Under the pieces are notes generated by a model, which saw only the letters and a program-made list of their open reading frames with translations, did no database searches and was not told the origin of the DNA. A stretch of DNA of 19,826 bases, from assembly GCA_003483885.1 (NCBI GenBank), contig DMXI01000194.1, positions 1 through 19,826 on the forward strand, in the 5' to 3' direction. Origin of the DNA: Microscillaceae bacterium (lineage in GTDB: Bacteria; Bacteroidota; Bacteroidia; Cytophagales; Microscillaceae). How positions within the stretch are numbered: position 1 is the stretch's first letter; every line of letters begins with the position of its first letter. The position numbers and the translations under genes were made by a program. Positions 7,858-16,750 of the stretch are shown one piece after another.

Positions 7858-10227
7858 ATGTTTAAGAATTACCTGAAAATTTCTGTACGTAACCTGCTCC
7901 GCAATAAGGTGTACTCCCTAATCAATATTTTGGGATTGGCCGTGGGGCTTACTTGTTTTATTTTACTATACCTGTATACTTCGCGAGAGCTTAGTTATGA
8001 TCAATACCATACCCACAAAAACGAGGTGTACAGAGTGGTGGGAGGGGTAGCTTTTGGCGATAAAAAACGTACCCTGACTACATTTTCCAATCAATTAGCC
8101 GAACACCTCCAAAGTGACCTGCCTGAGGTAACGCAAACGGCTATCATTAATCAAAGTAAGTCGTCGCTTAAGCGCGGAATAAAAGAGATCAAAAAGCCCA
8201 AAATGTTTTACGCTAGCCAGTCCTTGTTTGAAATCTTGAATTTTAAACCAACCGCTGGTAACCTGGATCAGGCTTTGTCTCAGCCCAATACCATTGTGTT
8301 GACAAGTAGCCTGGCTCAAAAGCTTTTTAACACCCCTCGTAGAGCTTTAGGAGAAACCGTAACCATACGTGATAGCCTTACCTATTTGGTCACTGCGGTC
8401 ATAGAAGATGTTCCTGAAAATAGCCATTTTAAGCCTGAGGCTTTGATATCACTGCAAGCTTGGCAAAAGGCCAACCCCAAGTCCTTCCAGGATTGGTCGA
8501 TGCTTTCTTTTACTACTTATCTAAAAGTGAAACCAGGTGCGGGCACCCAAAAAATAAAGACTTTTGCTAAAAAACTGTATGAAAAACACTCTGATTTTCT
8601 AAAGATTGACTTTGAGTTACAGGCTTTAACCAACATACATCTGCACTCAAAAGCCGACTATGACTATGCCGATACTGGGGATGCCAACACGGTGTATATT
8701 TTGGTAATAGTAGGCATACTCATTTTGCTGATTGCCTCCATCAATTATATGAACTTGGCCACCGCCCGCTCCATAGAGCGAGCCAAAGAGGTTGGCATTC
8801 GTAAGGTGGTAGGCTCTACTCGCCAGCAGTTGGTTTATCAGTTTTTAATTGAGTCGGTTTTTATTTGTGTGTTTGCCTTTGTGATTAGTTTGAGCCTCGT
8901 AGAAGTGCTGCTGCCTAAGTTCAATCAATTGACTGGTAATATTCATCATATTGGCTATACGTCTACGCCTTGGGTTTTGGGCGCGTTGTTGGGGGTAGTA
9001 TTGGTAGTAGGCTTAGTGAGCGGCAGTTTTCCAGCTTTAGTTCTTTCCCGCTTTCACCCTCATTTGGTGCTCAAAGGCAAATTCAGCCGTTCTCAACAAG
9101 GAAATCGCTTTCGGAAAGCATTGGTCATTGTTCAGTTTAGTGTTTCACTAATCATGATTGTAAGCACGCTCATTGTCATAGAGCAAATGCAATATGCCCG
9201 CACCAAAGATTTAGGGTTCGATAAGGATCAATTGCTGAGTATACCCATATTTGATAAACGGGATGTATTTAGGCAAAAGCTATCGCTCAATTCAGGAGTG
9301 ATTCAGGTAACCTTTGGAATGCCCTTGGCACGTTTTGCCAGTGCAGAGTTTCAGATAGAGCAAGAAAAAGGAGGCAAAACACCGGTAAAGATCACTTTTA
9401 AAACCGTAGGGCGTGACTGGATGAAGTCGCTGGGCATCAAAAAGCTAAAAGGACGATACTTTAACCCTGATTTAACTTCCGATATTTCTAAAGCCATTGT
9501 GATCAATGAGGCTTTTGTAAAAAAAATGGGATGGAAAGAACCCATTGGTAAAACAATGGAATATAGAGGCGCAGAACGAAAGATGATCACTACCAGAGTA
9601 GTAGGAGTGGTGCAGGACTTTCATAGTGAAGCTTTATATGAAAAAATACACCCCATGATCTTTTTTCAACGTCCTGATGATGATTGGGCTCATCAGGCGG
9701 CTTTTGTACGGGTAAAAGCCGAGAATTTATCTCAAACCTTGGCTTTCGTCAAGCAAACCTATCAAAGCCTTTACCCAAAGACCGAATATCAGGGTAAATT
9801 TATGGATCAACAATTTGCCGAAGCTTATCGAGCCGATCAAAAACGAGCAGAGGTGTTTACCTTGTTTTCGGGTATTGCCATTTTTATTGCCTGTATTGGT
9901 TTATTTGGCTTAGCCTCGTTTACCGTGAGCCAACGCAGCAAGGAGATTGGCATTCGTAAGGTACTGGGAGCCTCTATTACTCAAATCCTTGCCTTGCTTT
10001 CTGGTGGTTTTGCCCGTCTCATTGTTTTCTCTAGCTTTATAGCCTTCCCCATTGCTTACTATCTAATGAGCCAATGGCTCCAAAACTTTGCCTACCGAAC
10101 CACGATCCACTGGAGCATATTTGCTTTGGCAGGAGGGGCTACTTTGGGCATTACTCTGGCAGTGATAAGCATACAATCATTGCGTACTGCGAGGTTAAAT
10201 CCAGTACATGTTCTAAAAGATGAATAA
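7858..10227 (+). CDS. FtsX/MacB-type ABC transporter permease 3
   Basis: A 789-residue paralogue. TM1 is at about 20-40 and the first MacB-like periplasmic domain at about 45-275. The first coupling motif is ERAKEVGIRKVVGS (307-320), the mid-protein TM5 starts near residue 422 (RKALVIVQFSVSLIMI), and the second coupling motif is QRSKEIGIRKVLGA (692-705), followed by two final helices and the tail HVLKDE. The second periplasmic loop is slightly shorter than in permeases 1, 4 and 5. No Walker motifs are present. The ATG at 7858 follows module C by 45 bp and aligns with the paralogue starts. The periplasmic domains differ most among the five copies, while coupling motifs and C-terminal helices are nearly the same. 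This suggests divergent periplasmic partners or substrates with a shared ATPase type. Confidence 0.9.
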   Translation: MFKNYLKISVRNLLRNKVYSLINILGLAVGLTCFILLYLYTSRELSYDQYHTHKNEVYRVVGGVAFGDKKRTLTTFSNQLAEHLQSDLPEVTQTAIINQSKSSLKRGIKEIKKPKMFYASQSLFEILNFKPTAGNLDQALSQPNTIVLTSSLAQKLFNTPRRALGETVTIRDSLTYLVTAVIEDVPENSHFKPEALISLQAWQKANPKSFQDWSMLSFTTYLKVKPGAGTQKIKTFAKKLYEKHSDFLKIDFELQALTNIHLHSKADYDYADTGDANTVYILVIVGILILLIASINYMNLATARSIERAKEVGIRKVVGSTRQQLVYQFLIESVFICVFAFVISLSLVEVLLPKFNQLTGNIHHIGYTSTPWVLGALLGVVLVVGLVSGSFPALVLSRFHPHLVLKGKFSRSQQGNRFRKALVIVQFSVSLIMIVSTLIVIEQMQYARTKDLGFDKDQLLSIPIFDKRDVFRQKLSLNSGVIQVTFGMPLARFASAEFQIEQEKGGKTPVKITFKTVGRDWMKSLGIKKLKGRYFNPDLTSDISKAIVINEAFVKKMGWKEPIGKTMEYRGAERKMITTRVVGVVQDFHSEALYEKIHPMIFFQRPDDDWAHQAAFVRVKAENLSQTLAFVKQTYQSLYPKTEYQGKFMDQQFAEAYRADQKRAEVFTLFSGIAIFIACIGLFGLASFTVSQRSKEIGIRKVLGASITQILALLSGGFARLIVFSSFIAFPIAYYLMSQWLQNFAYRTTIHWSIFALAGGATLGITLAVISIQSLRTARLNPVHVLKDE

Positions 10228-10243
10228 TAATGAAATAGGAGCT

Positions 10244-10350
10244 TGTACGCTAACGTACAGTTACTTGTCGCAATTGTGAACATATTTTCAATTTATTGCT
10301 TAGTAAAGGCTTATAAACCAGTGCTTTAGTTCTAGGGCACTGGTTTTGTC
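10244..10350 (+). promoter_or_regulatory. Permease leader module D before permease 4
   Basis: Dyad TGTAC (10244-10248), 6 nt, GTACA (10255-10259), a perfect stem whose fourth pair is A-T instead of the G-C in module C. TTGTCGCAATTGTGAACA follows, a variant of the conserved spacer. The hairpin pairs AAACCAGTGC (10315-10324) with GCACTGGTTT (10337-10346), with inner wobbles and a GTTC loop, then TGTCTTT. The start codon lies 39 bp after the hairpin. Confidence 0.65.
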
Positions 10351-10384
10351 TTTAAATATGCTATAAATACAAAACCATATATCC

Positions 10385-12778
10385 ATGCTCAAGAATTATT
10401 TAAAGATAGCCATCCGAAACTTACTTCGTAACAAGGTATATTCACTGATTAATGTGCTGGGTTTGGCGGTAGGACTCACCTGTGCTATCTTACTATTTTT
10501 GTATATTCAGGACGAACTAAATTACGATAATTACCACAAAGATGCAGCACAAGTGTTTCGCCTGGAGCAAAAGGTTCGGAAAGCTGATCAGGAAGAAACG
10601 TCGGTATACTTCAAGGCTGACTTGATTCCAAACCTGAAACGCGCATTGCCTGAAATAAAGCAAGCATCCCGGGTGTTGTATTCTACTTCTTCGTTGCGAG
10701 CAGGCAAAAGAGAGAAAGTGTTTTCGCGTGACATTTATTATGCAGACCCATCTATATTTCAAATTTTAACTTACCAACCCATCGTTGGCGATTTGCAAAA
10801 AGCCCTTACCCAGCCCAATAGTATTGTGCTCACCCGCGAATTAGCGGTGCGTTTGTATAATACGCCAAAATTAGCCCTGGGTCAGCCACTTACCTTAAAT
10901 GATGATTTTACGTTAACTGTTGCCGCCGTGATAGAAGACGTGCCTACCAATAGTCATTTACGCCCCAAAGCCCTGGTGGCTTTGAGTGTTTTTGCCAAAG
11001 CCAGCCCCGAGGTGTTCAAGAACTATCCCATGTACTCCACATATGTAAAACTGGCCAAAAATGTGTCGCCTCAAGCATTGGTAAAAAAAATGCCTGCGGT
11101 ATTTAAAAAATATAACAAAGGTTCCTGGTTCAAAGGAGCTACCGTAGATTTTCAGTTGTCACCCATTGACCGCATATACCTCAATGCTCCGCTGAAGAGA
11201 GACCATGGGAGCCACGGTGACCGAAAGCTTGTATATATTTTTATGGCTGTGGCCTTACTCATTGTGCTCATTGCTTGTATCAACTATATGAATTTGGCTA
11301 CAGCCAGGTCTATTGAACGAGCGAAGGAAGTTGGAATCCGAAAAGTAGTAGGTTCTCATCGGAGTCAACTCATTAAGCAATTTATTATAGAAGCCATTAC
11401 TCTAAGCTTACTGGCCTTGGTCATTAGCATTTGTATGGTGGAGTTGGTATTACCCTTATTTAACCAATTGAGTGGCAAACAATTAGCGATTAATTATATC
11501 AATCAGCCTTTAGTAATCCCGATATTAGTGGGGTTGGCAATATTTATTGGCTTACTCAGTGGTAGTTATCCAGCTTTTGTATTATCAGCGTTCAAGCCTG
11601 TACTAGTGCTCAAAGGCAAGTTTTCGAGTTCACGCAAAGGAGCAAATACCCGTCGTTTGCTCGTGGTATTTCAGTTTAGTGTATCCATTATCATGGTTAT
11701 TTGCACTTGGGCGGTGTATCAACAAATGCAATACGTAAGGCAGAAAAAACTTGGTTTTAACCAAGACCAACTCTATAAAGTCGTTTTTTATGATCCTAAG
11801 GATGGTAAAAAGTACAATACTATCAAGCAACAACTATTGCAGTTTCCTGGGATCACAAAAGTGACCAATACCAGCCTGAGAATGGAAGAATGGTATGGAG
11901 ACGAAATGTCGTCTACCGAAGAAGTAACCCTTGAAAATGGGAACCGAACTAAATCAGAAATTAGCTATTATTTGGTAACACCTGACTTTTTTGAGGTAAT
12001 AGGGGTTCCTATTGTCAAAGGAAGAAACCTGGATACAAAACGGGCTTCCGACTATGCAAAGTCAATTATTGTAAATGAGGCATTTGTGCGAAAATATAAC
12101 TGGAGCAACCCTATTGGCAAACAAGTGGGCAGTGCTAAGGTAGTGGGAGTGGTGAAGGATTTTCATACCAAATCATTGTATCAAACTATTCAACCTTTTG
12201 CGATGAGTCTGGGAGAAAAAAGCTTAGAGCAGTATAGTATCAAGAAGTATTTCTTTATGCGATTACACCCCAAAAACATCGATCAATCCATTGCTCATAT
12301 CAAAAAAGTATGGAATAAATATAATTTAAAAACACAGTTTAACGGTCGGTTTTTAGACCAGCAATTTGCCAAGGCTTATGAAGCTGACCAGCGTCGTGGC
12401 CAAATCTTTTTAATTTTTTCATTGCTTACGATCTTTATTGCTGAGTTAGGATTATTTGGTCTGGCTTCTTTCAACGCCTTACAGCGAACCAAAGAAATTG
12501 GCATTCGCAAAGTATTGGGGGCTTCTATTCAGCAAATCTTGTTGTTACTTTCCCGTGACTTTGTTCGTTTAGTGCTTATTGCCAGTATTATAGCTTTTCC
12601 GATTGCCTACTATTTTATGGATCAATGGCTTCAGAGCTTTGCTTATCGTACGCCAATTCATTGGAGCCTGTTTGTGTTGGCAGGTTTAATCACTTTATTG
12701 ATTGCTTTGTTAACGGTAAGTTTTCAGTCGGTGCGCACCGCACGGACAAATCCAGTAGAAGTGCTCAAAAATGAGTAA
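10385..12778 (+). CDS. FtsX/MacB-type ABC transporter permease 4
   Basis: A 797-residue paralogue with the standard plan. TM1 is at about 20-40, the first periplasmic domain at about 45-280, and the first coupling motif ERAKEVGIRKVVGS at 311-324. The second coupling motif QRTKEIGIRKVLGA is at 700-713, and the tail is EVLKNE. Its first periplasmic domain contains a basic insert, LKRDHGSHGDR (270-280), just before TM2. One oddity is that TM6 reads IFIAELGLFGL, with Glu687 where the other four copies have Cys (IFIAC). The GAG codon differs from TGT at all three positions. The stop codon is only 62 bp before permease 5 with no leader module between them, so the two are probably cotranscribed. Confidence 0.9.
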   Translation: MLKNYLKIAIRNLLRNKVYSLINVLGLAVGLTCAILLFLYIQDELNYDNYHKDAAQVFRLEQKVRKADQEETSVYFKADLIPNLKRALPEIKQASRVLYSTSSLRAGKREKVFSRDIYYADPSIFQILTYQPIVGDLQKALTQPNSIVLTRELAVRLYNTPKLALGQPLTLNDDFTLTVAAVIEDVPTNSHLRPKALVALSVFAKASPEVFKNYPMYSTYVKLAKNVSPQALVKKMPAVFKKYNKGSWFKGATVDFQLSPIDRIYLNAPLKRDHGSHGDRKLVYIFMAVALLIVLIACINYMNLATARSIERAKEVGIRKVVGSHRSQLIKQFIIEAITLSLLALVISICMVELVLPLFNQLSGKQLAINYINQPLVIPILVGLAIFIGLLSGSYPAFVLSAFKPVLVLKGKFSSSRKGANTRRLLVVFQFSVSIIMVICTWAVYQQMQYVRQKKLGFNQDQLYKVVFYDPKDGKKYNTIKQQLLQFPGITKVTNTSLRMEEWYGDEMSSTEEVTLENGNRTKSEISYYLVTPDFFEVIGVPIVKGRNLDTKRASDYAKSIIVNEAFVRKYNWSNPIGKQVGSAKVVGVVKDFHTKSLYQTIQPFAMSLGEKSLEQYSIKKYFFMRLHPKNIDQSIAHIKKVWNKYNLKTQFNGRFLDQQFAKAYEADQRRGQIFLIFSLLTIFIAELGLFGLASFNALQRTKEIGIRKVLGASIQQILLLLSRDFVRLVLIASIIAFPIAYYFMDQWLQSFAYRTPIHWSLFVLAGLITLLIALLTVSFQSVRTARTNPVEVLKNE

Positions 12779-12840
12779 TATTTGAATGTGTCAATCGTCT
12801 TCTAAGTATACCAAAAACGAATGCATTAAACCCCGCGAAC
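12779..12840 (+). other. Short intergenic gap with a degenerate leader-module remnant
   Basis: The 62-bp gap between permeases 4 and 5 contains TGTGTCAAT (12787-12795), then CTTCTAA and GTAT. These match in order the words of the conserved spacer in module C. The dyad, the AACCAGTG hairpin and the TTTTGT run are absent. This reads as a module that lost its two structured elements by deletion. Confidence 0.4.
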
Positions 12841-15237
12841 ATGCTTAAGAATTATTTTAAAATTACCCTGCGAAACTTATGGAGAAATAAAGTGTTCTCT
12901 GCTTTAAATATAGTAGGTTTATCCATTGGGATGACTTGTGCGTTTTTGTTGTATTTGTACGTGCAAGACGAATTAAGCTATGATCAATACCACCTTCATA
13001 AAGACCAGGTATATCGTTTGACCTATACCCAAACTCAAGGCGACCAACAAACCCAGTCGGTAGTATCAGCGGGGCCTGTTGCCCAAATGCTCAAAGACCA
13101 ATTTCCGCAAGTAGTGCAAACTGCTCGCATCAAACAAACCTCTGGGATTTATTTCATCAAAAACAATCAGGAAAGGTTTTTCCCCAAACAAATATTCTAT
13201 GCTGATCCTTCCATCACAGAAGTATTGAGTTTTTGCCCACTGGCCGGAAACCTTACCAATGCTCTCCAGGCACCCAATGCATTGGTACTCACCCGTAGCT
13301 TGGCTACTCAGTTTTTTCGTTCTCCCAAAAGAGCCGTTGGCAAGACTTTGCAAGCCAGTAAAAACACCTCTTATACAGTGAAAGCTGTCATAGAAGATGT
13401 TCCTCATAACAGCCACTTTCGTCCTTCTTTACTCATTTCTATGAGTACCTTTCGCAAACAACTTCCGCTTGCTTTTAACTCGCTATTTGCCCGCAACTTT
13501 CCCACATTTGTGAAGCTAAAAAAATCGGTTAATCCAACCGAAGTAGCTACGCTATTCAACAAAGAATATAAACGACAATTAGTTGCTGCACGCAAAGGAA
13601 AAAGCGGCAAGGTAGAAACCCTCGCGCTACAAGCCATTGCTGATATTCGTTTGAGTCCTGCGATTCCAGGAGATTATGCTACGCATACCGATGCCCAGGT
13701 TATTTATATTTTTATAGTGGTAGCGGTCCTCATTATTCTGATTGCCTGCATCAACTATATCAGTTTATCTACCGCTCGGGCAGTAGAGAGAGCCAAAGAA
13801 GTGGGCGTGCGTAAAGTAGCTGGAGCGTATCGTGGCCAATTGATCGGGCAGTTTTTATTAGAGTCCATCTTGATTAGTTTTATGGCACTGGGGTTGAGTC
13901 TGATCTTACTTGAAGTATTTTTACCAGGGTTTAATCAATTAGCCAATAAGCAGTTAGCATTCAGCATAGCTCATAATGCATACGTAGCATTGGGCCTTGT
14001 GGGTGCTACAGTGTTATTAGGGGTATTAAGTGGTATTTATCCAGCATTTGTATTATCCGCTTTTCAGCCTTATAAAGTGCTCAAAGGCCAATTTAGCCAT
14101 TCGTTGCAAGGCAATCACTTTCGTAAAGTGCTCGTAGTCGTGCAGTTTAGTATTTCTATTGTTATGATTGTGAGTACTATGGTGATTTTTCGCCAAATGC
14201 AATACGTACGTTCCAAAAGTCTGGGTTTCGATCAGGAACAACTCTACAAGCTGGCCTTTTTTGAGTTAAAAAATCCTCAAAGGTACCAGGTGTTAAAAGA
14301 GCAACTACAGCAACATCCCAATGTAGTGGGAGTCACGAATACCTCTCAAGGAATGGATGGCTCTTACTACAGCAATGATTTAAAAATAGAGCTGGAAAAT
14401 GGAAGTTTTACTGAATTTCCGGTCAAGCAGTTTTTTGTGAATGCCAACTATTTTAAAGTGATGGGGATTCCCTTGGTGGCCGGACGAAACCTGGATCAGC
14501 GCCGATCATTGGATGTGAAAAAAGGAATCATCGTTAACACTGCTTTTCAACGAAGGTTTGGCTGGAAAAACCCCATTGGCAAAAAGGTAGGAGACTATAC
14601 TGTGGTGGGGGTATCGGGAGACTTTCACACCAAGTCATTGTACGAATCTATAGAACCTATTGCGTTGAGGCTTATGCCTACCGAAACTGACTATAATGCA
14701 ATGCCGCATTTTTTTGTGCGACTTAAAACTCAAAATGCCCAAGCTACGTTAGGGCACTTCAAATCTATTTGGAGCAAATACAATCCAAAGACCCAATTTT
14801 CGGGCAAGTTTGTCAATGAATATTTCGCGTCGTTTTATGAAGCAGACCAACGCCGAGGTCAAATCTTTTGGTTATTTTCTTTGTTGGCTATTTTTATTGC
14901 TTGTTTAGGCTTATTTGGTTTGGCGACTTTTACGACTCGCCAGCGCCGCAAAGAAATGGGCATTCGCAAAGTATTGGGAGCTTCTATTGCTCAACTACTT
15001 ACTTTATTATTTAGTGGTTTTGCCCGACTTATCTTCATTTCTAGCCTGATTGCTTTCCCGTTGGCATATTATTTTATGCGCGAATGGCTGCAAAACTTCG
15101 CCTATCGTACTTCTATTCATTGGAGCTTGTTTATACTTGCTGGATTGGCTACAATGCTCATTACCTTACTTACAGTAAGCATTCAATCGGTACGTACCGC
15201 CAGGGTAAATCCCGTAGAGGTGCTTAAGGATGAATAG
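12841..15237 (+). CDS. FtsX/MacB-type ABC transporter permease 5
   Basis: A 798-residue paralogue and the last of the tandem set. TM1 is at about 20-40 and the periplasmic domain at about 45-285. The first coupling motif has drifted slightly: ERAKEVGVRKVAGA (316-329), preceded by NYISLSTAR where the others have NYMNLATAR. The second is QRRKEMGIRKVLGA (701-714), and the tail is EVLKDE. The N-terminal MLKNYFKITLRNLWRNK supports the ATG at 12841. The gene is separated from permease 4 by 62 bp without a hairpin, so transcription most likely comes from the promoter of permease 4. Its sequence drift in the first coupling motif could reflect relaxed or altered ATPase contact; that is inference. Confidence 0.9.
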   Translation: MLKNYFKITLRNLWRNKVFSALNIVGLSIGMTCAFLLYLYVQDELSYDQYHLHKDQVYRLTYTQTQGDQQTQSVVSAGPVAQMLKDQFPQVVQTARIKQTSGIYFIKNNQERFFPKQIFYADPSITEVLSFCPLAGNLTNALQAPNALVLTRSLATQFFRSPKRAVGKTLQASKNTSYTVKAVIEDVPHNSHFRPSLLISMSTFRKQLPLAFNSLFARNFPTFVKLKKSVNPTEVATLFNKEYKRQLVAARKGKSGKVETLALQAIADIRLSPAIPGDYATHTDAQVIYIFIVVAVLIILIACINYISLSTARAVERAKEVGVRKVAGAYRGQLIGQFLLESILISFMALGLSLILLEVFLPGFNQLANKQLAFSIAHNAYVALGLVGATVLLGVLSGIYPAFVLSAFQPYKVLKGQFSHSLQGNHFRKVLVVVQFSISIVMIVSTMVIFRQMQYVRSKSLGFDQEQLYKLAFFELKNPQRYQVLKEQLQQHPNVVGVTNTSQGMDGSYYSNDLKIELENGSFTEFPVKQFFVNANYFKVMGIPLVAGRNLDQRRSLDVKKGIIVNTAFQRRFGWKNPIGKKVGDYTVVGVSGDFHTKSLYESIEPIALRLMPTETDYNAMPHFFVRLKTQNAQATLGHFKSIWSKYNPKTQFSGKFVNEYFASFYEADQRRGQIFWLFSLLAIFIACLGLFGLATFTTRQRRKEMGIRKVLGASIAQLLTLLFSGFARLIFISSLIAFPLAYYFMREWLQNFAYRTSIHWSLFILAGLATMLITLLTVSIQSVRTARVNPVEVLKDE

Positions 15238-15730
15238 TTTTAAATTAAAAATGAAAAACGTAAAATGAAAAATGGCGCGAAGCGGAGAGAGGAACAGGGA
15301 TCATGGAGCAAGGGGGCTTGTTATGCGACGCATTGCGGAATAATTCATAACTCATAATTGACTATCATATTTGCAAAATCGATAGTTATTTCCGCTGCGC
15401 ATCGCGAACCGACCAACGGAAGCTCTGCGAAGCTAAACAATAGAACAATAAGCCGAAGGCGTAACACTTGTCCTGAGCGCAGCCGAAGGAACTAACAATA
15501 AAAAAATCAATCATTGACCATTAAATTAATAATTTATACTGGTTCTCATTTTTAATGAGGACCTATTTTTAGGAGCGTTTCTTAACGCGGTCACAAAGTC
15601 TAGCAGGTCCAATTTAGGATTCGTGAGCCTGAAAATCGCAATACAATTGCTCATAAAAATGGATACGCATTTAAATGCGCACCAGAAGCTTACTAAGCGA
15701 TGCATCGCGAAACAATGAAGAAATTAATCA
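15238..15730. repeat. Repeat- and palindrome-rich non-coding region
   Basis: No credible gene lies in these 493 bp between convergent genes. Visible elements are: a CCTGAGCGCAGCCGAAGGA word (15473-15491), like the short GC-rich repeats dispersed in many bacterial genomes; GCATCGCGAA twice (from about 15399 and 15702); a perfect 14-bp palindrome CGCATTTAAATGCG (15666-15679); a perfect 12-bp palindrome GCGATGCATCGC (15697-15708); a GCGTT...AACGC stem near 15575; and TCATAATTGAC-type repeats shared with the left end of the window. This is probably an accretion of REP-like and small mobile repeats. Confidence 0.6.
15541..15570 (+). terminator. Candidate stem-loop terminator
   Basis: GGTTCTCATT (15541-15550) and AATGAGGACC (15554-15563) pair over 10 bp with one wobble and a TTT loop, followed by TATTTTT. 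The shape fits an intrinsic terminator on the plus strand. It lies 300 bp beyond permease 5, so its role as that gene's terminator is uncertain. Confidence 0.35.
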
Positions 15731-16750
15731 TCAGAGGCTTGCTCGAATAATCCGCTGTTCCTCGAAATACTTGCGCACTACCAAGCGCATCATATATACC
15801 ACCTTAGGTTCGGGTACATGACGATGGATTGGGTTATGATTGGCTTCTAGTATGATTAAATTATCAGGATCATCAATAGGCCCTTTGGCAAATACATCCA
15901 ACCCAAAAACTCTTAAATTCAGCGTTTTACCCACTTGTTCCAGCCAATTTCGGGTTGCTTCTGAAATAGTTTCTGAATATGCTTGTTTAGTGCCTCCCTG
16001 GCGGGCAATGGGAGTGGGGGTAAGTGTTAATTGTGTGCCCTGCTTTAAGATTGAATCAAGGCCAATGCCTTGCTCTTGCAATTGGTTTTGCAAATAGGTG
16101 CTGTGTAAATTCAGGGGTTCAAAAGGCTCATTCATCGTTTGAGCACGTGTGGCAGCCTGGGTATTAAATGCCGCAATGAGGGCTTCTACACTGTGTATAC
16201 CATCTCCTGTTATCGTTGGAATCTCTTTGCGACAACTGTACTGAAACTCCCCATCTATCATCACCATCCGATACTCTGGTAAATCTATAGGGCGTTCTAC
16301 TCGTAACAAACGATCGGTGGGCTCAATGGCGGTGATCTGATTTGTGAGTTCTTCGGGCGAATACACCTTAGCGGCAAGTTTGGATAAAGAACCTGCATTG
16401 GGTTTGGCAAAAACCGGATAACCAAGAGCTTGGGCATATACCAATGCATCTGCCGGAAGCTGCCCTGACAACGCATGGGGATGATGAAAGGTAAAAAAAC
16501 ATTGTCCTTCGGTTACTGTGAATCCCGCTCTCTTGAGCAATAACAAAGTCCGGGTTTTGTCGTTGGCTACCGAGCATTGAGTGTTGATGGGCGCAAAGCC
16601 AAAACTAGACCCAATCCCCATTTGCAAGACTTGGACTCCGTCAGTTATCTCAATAAAATAAGGGTCAAATATGGTTACCTGATAGCCTTCAGCTTGGCAA
16701 GCGTCTACTGCTGCCCCTACCAATCGGTGCAAGGAAGTGGGTGTTTTCAT
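15731..16750 (-). CDS. ATP-grasp ligase, cyanophycin-synthetase-like
   Basis: A 339-residue ATP-grasp enzyme, expected to join a carboxylate to an amine or thiol through an acyl-phosphate. After a short N-terminal region (1-60), residues 63-80 (NDKTRTLLLLKRAGFTVTEG) resemble the pre-grasp helix of the cyanophycin synthetase, GshF and D-Ala ligase group. Lys116 in VFAKPNAGS is the likely ATP-binding lysine. TGDGIHSVEALI (181-192) mirrors the GDGxHTIxELI segment of cyanophycin synthetases. GLDVFA (283-288) and LEANHNP (301-307) supply the late metal ligands (Asp285, Glu302, Asn304). The Mur-ligase half of a true cyanophycin synthetase is missing, so the enzyme is stand-alone. It diverges from the double-glycine peptide genes with 268 bp between starts. 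A role in tailoring those peptides is possible but only positional. No Shine-Dalgarno was seen. Confidence 0.8.
   Translation of the reverse strand: MKTPTSLHRLVGAAVDACQAEGYQVTIFDPYFIEITDGVQVLQMGIGSSFGFAPINTQCSVANDKTRTLLLLKRAGFTVTEGQCFFTFHHPHALSGQLPADALVYAQALGYPVFAKPNAGSLSKLAAKVYSPEELTNQITAIEPTDRLLRVERPIDLPEYRMVMIDGEFQYSCRKEIPTITGDGIHSVEALIAAFNTQAATRAQTMNEPFEPLNLHSTYLQNQLQEQGIGLDSILKQGTQLTLTPTPIARQGGTKQAYSETISEATRNWLEQVGKTLNLRVFGLDVFAKGPIDDPDNLIILEANHNPIHRHVPEPKVVYMMRLVVRKYFEEQRIIRASL

Noticed and set aside
2578..10350. The four repeated modules as a CRISPR-like or attachment-site array.
   Set aside because: They are spaced by whole genes, show covarying stems rather than identical repeats, and have no cas genes or integrase nearby.
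15473..15491. GC-rich CCTGAGCGCAGCCGAAGGA as part of a CRISPR or transposon end.
   Set aside because: A single copy in the window with no regular spacing or matching inverted end; it fits a dispersed REP-like word better.
15731..16750. Calling the ATP-grasp gene cyanophycin synthetase or glutathione synthetase outright.
   Set aside because: At 339 residues it lacks the Mur-ligase half of cyanophycin synthetase and the GshA half of GshF. Only the ATP-grasp similarity is supported.
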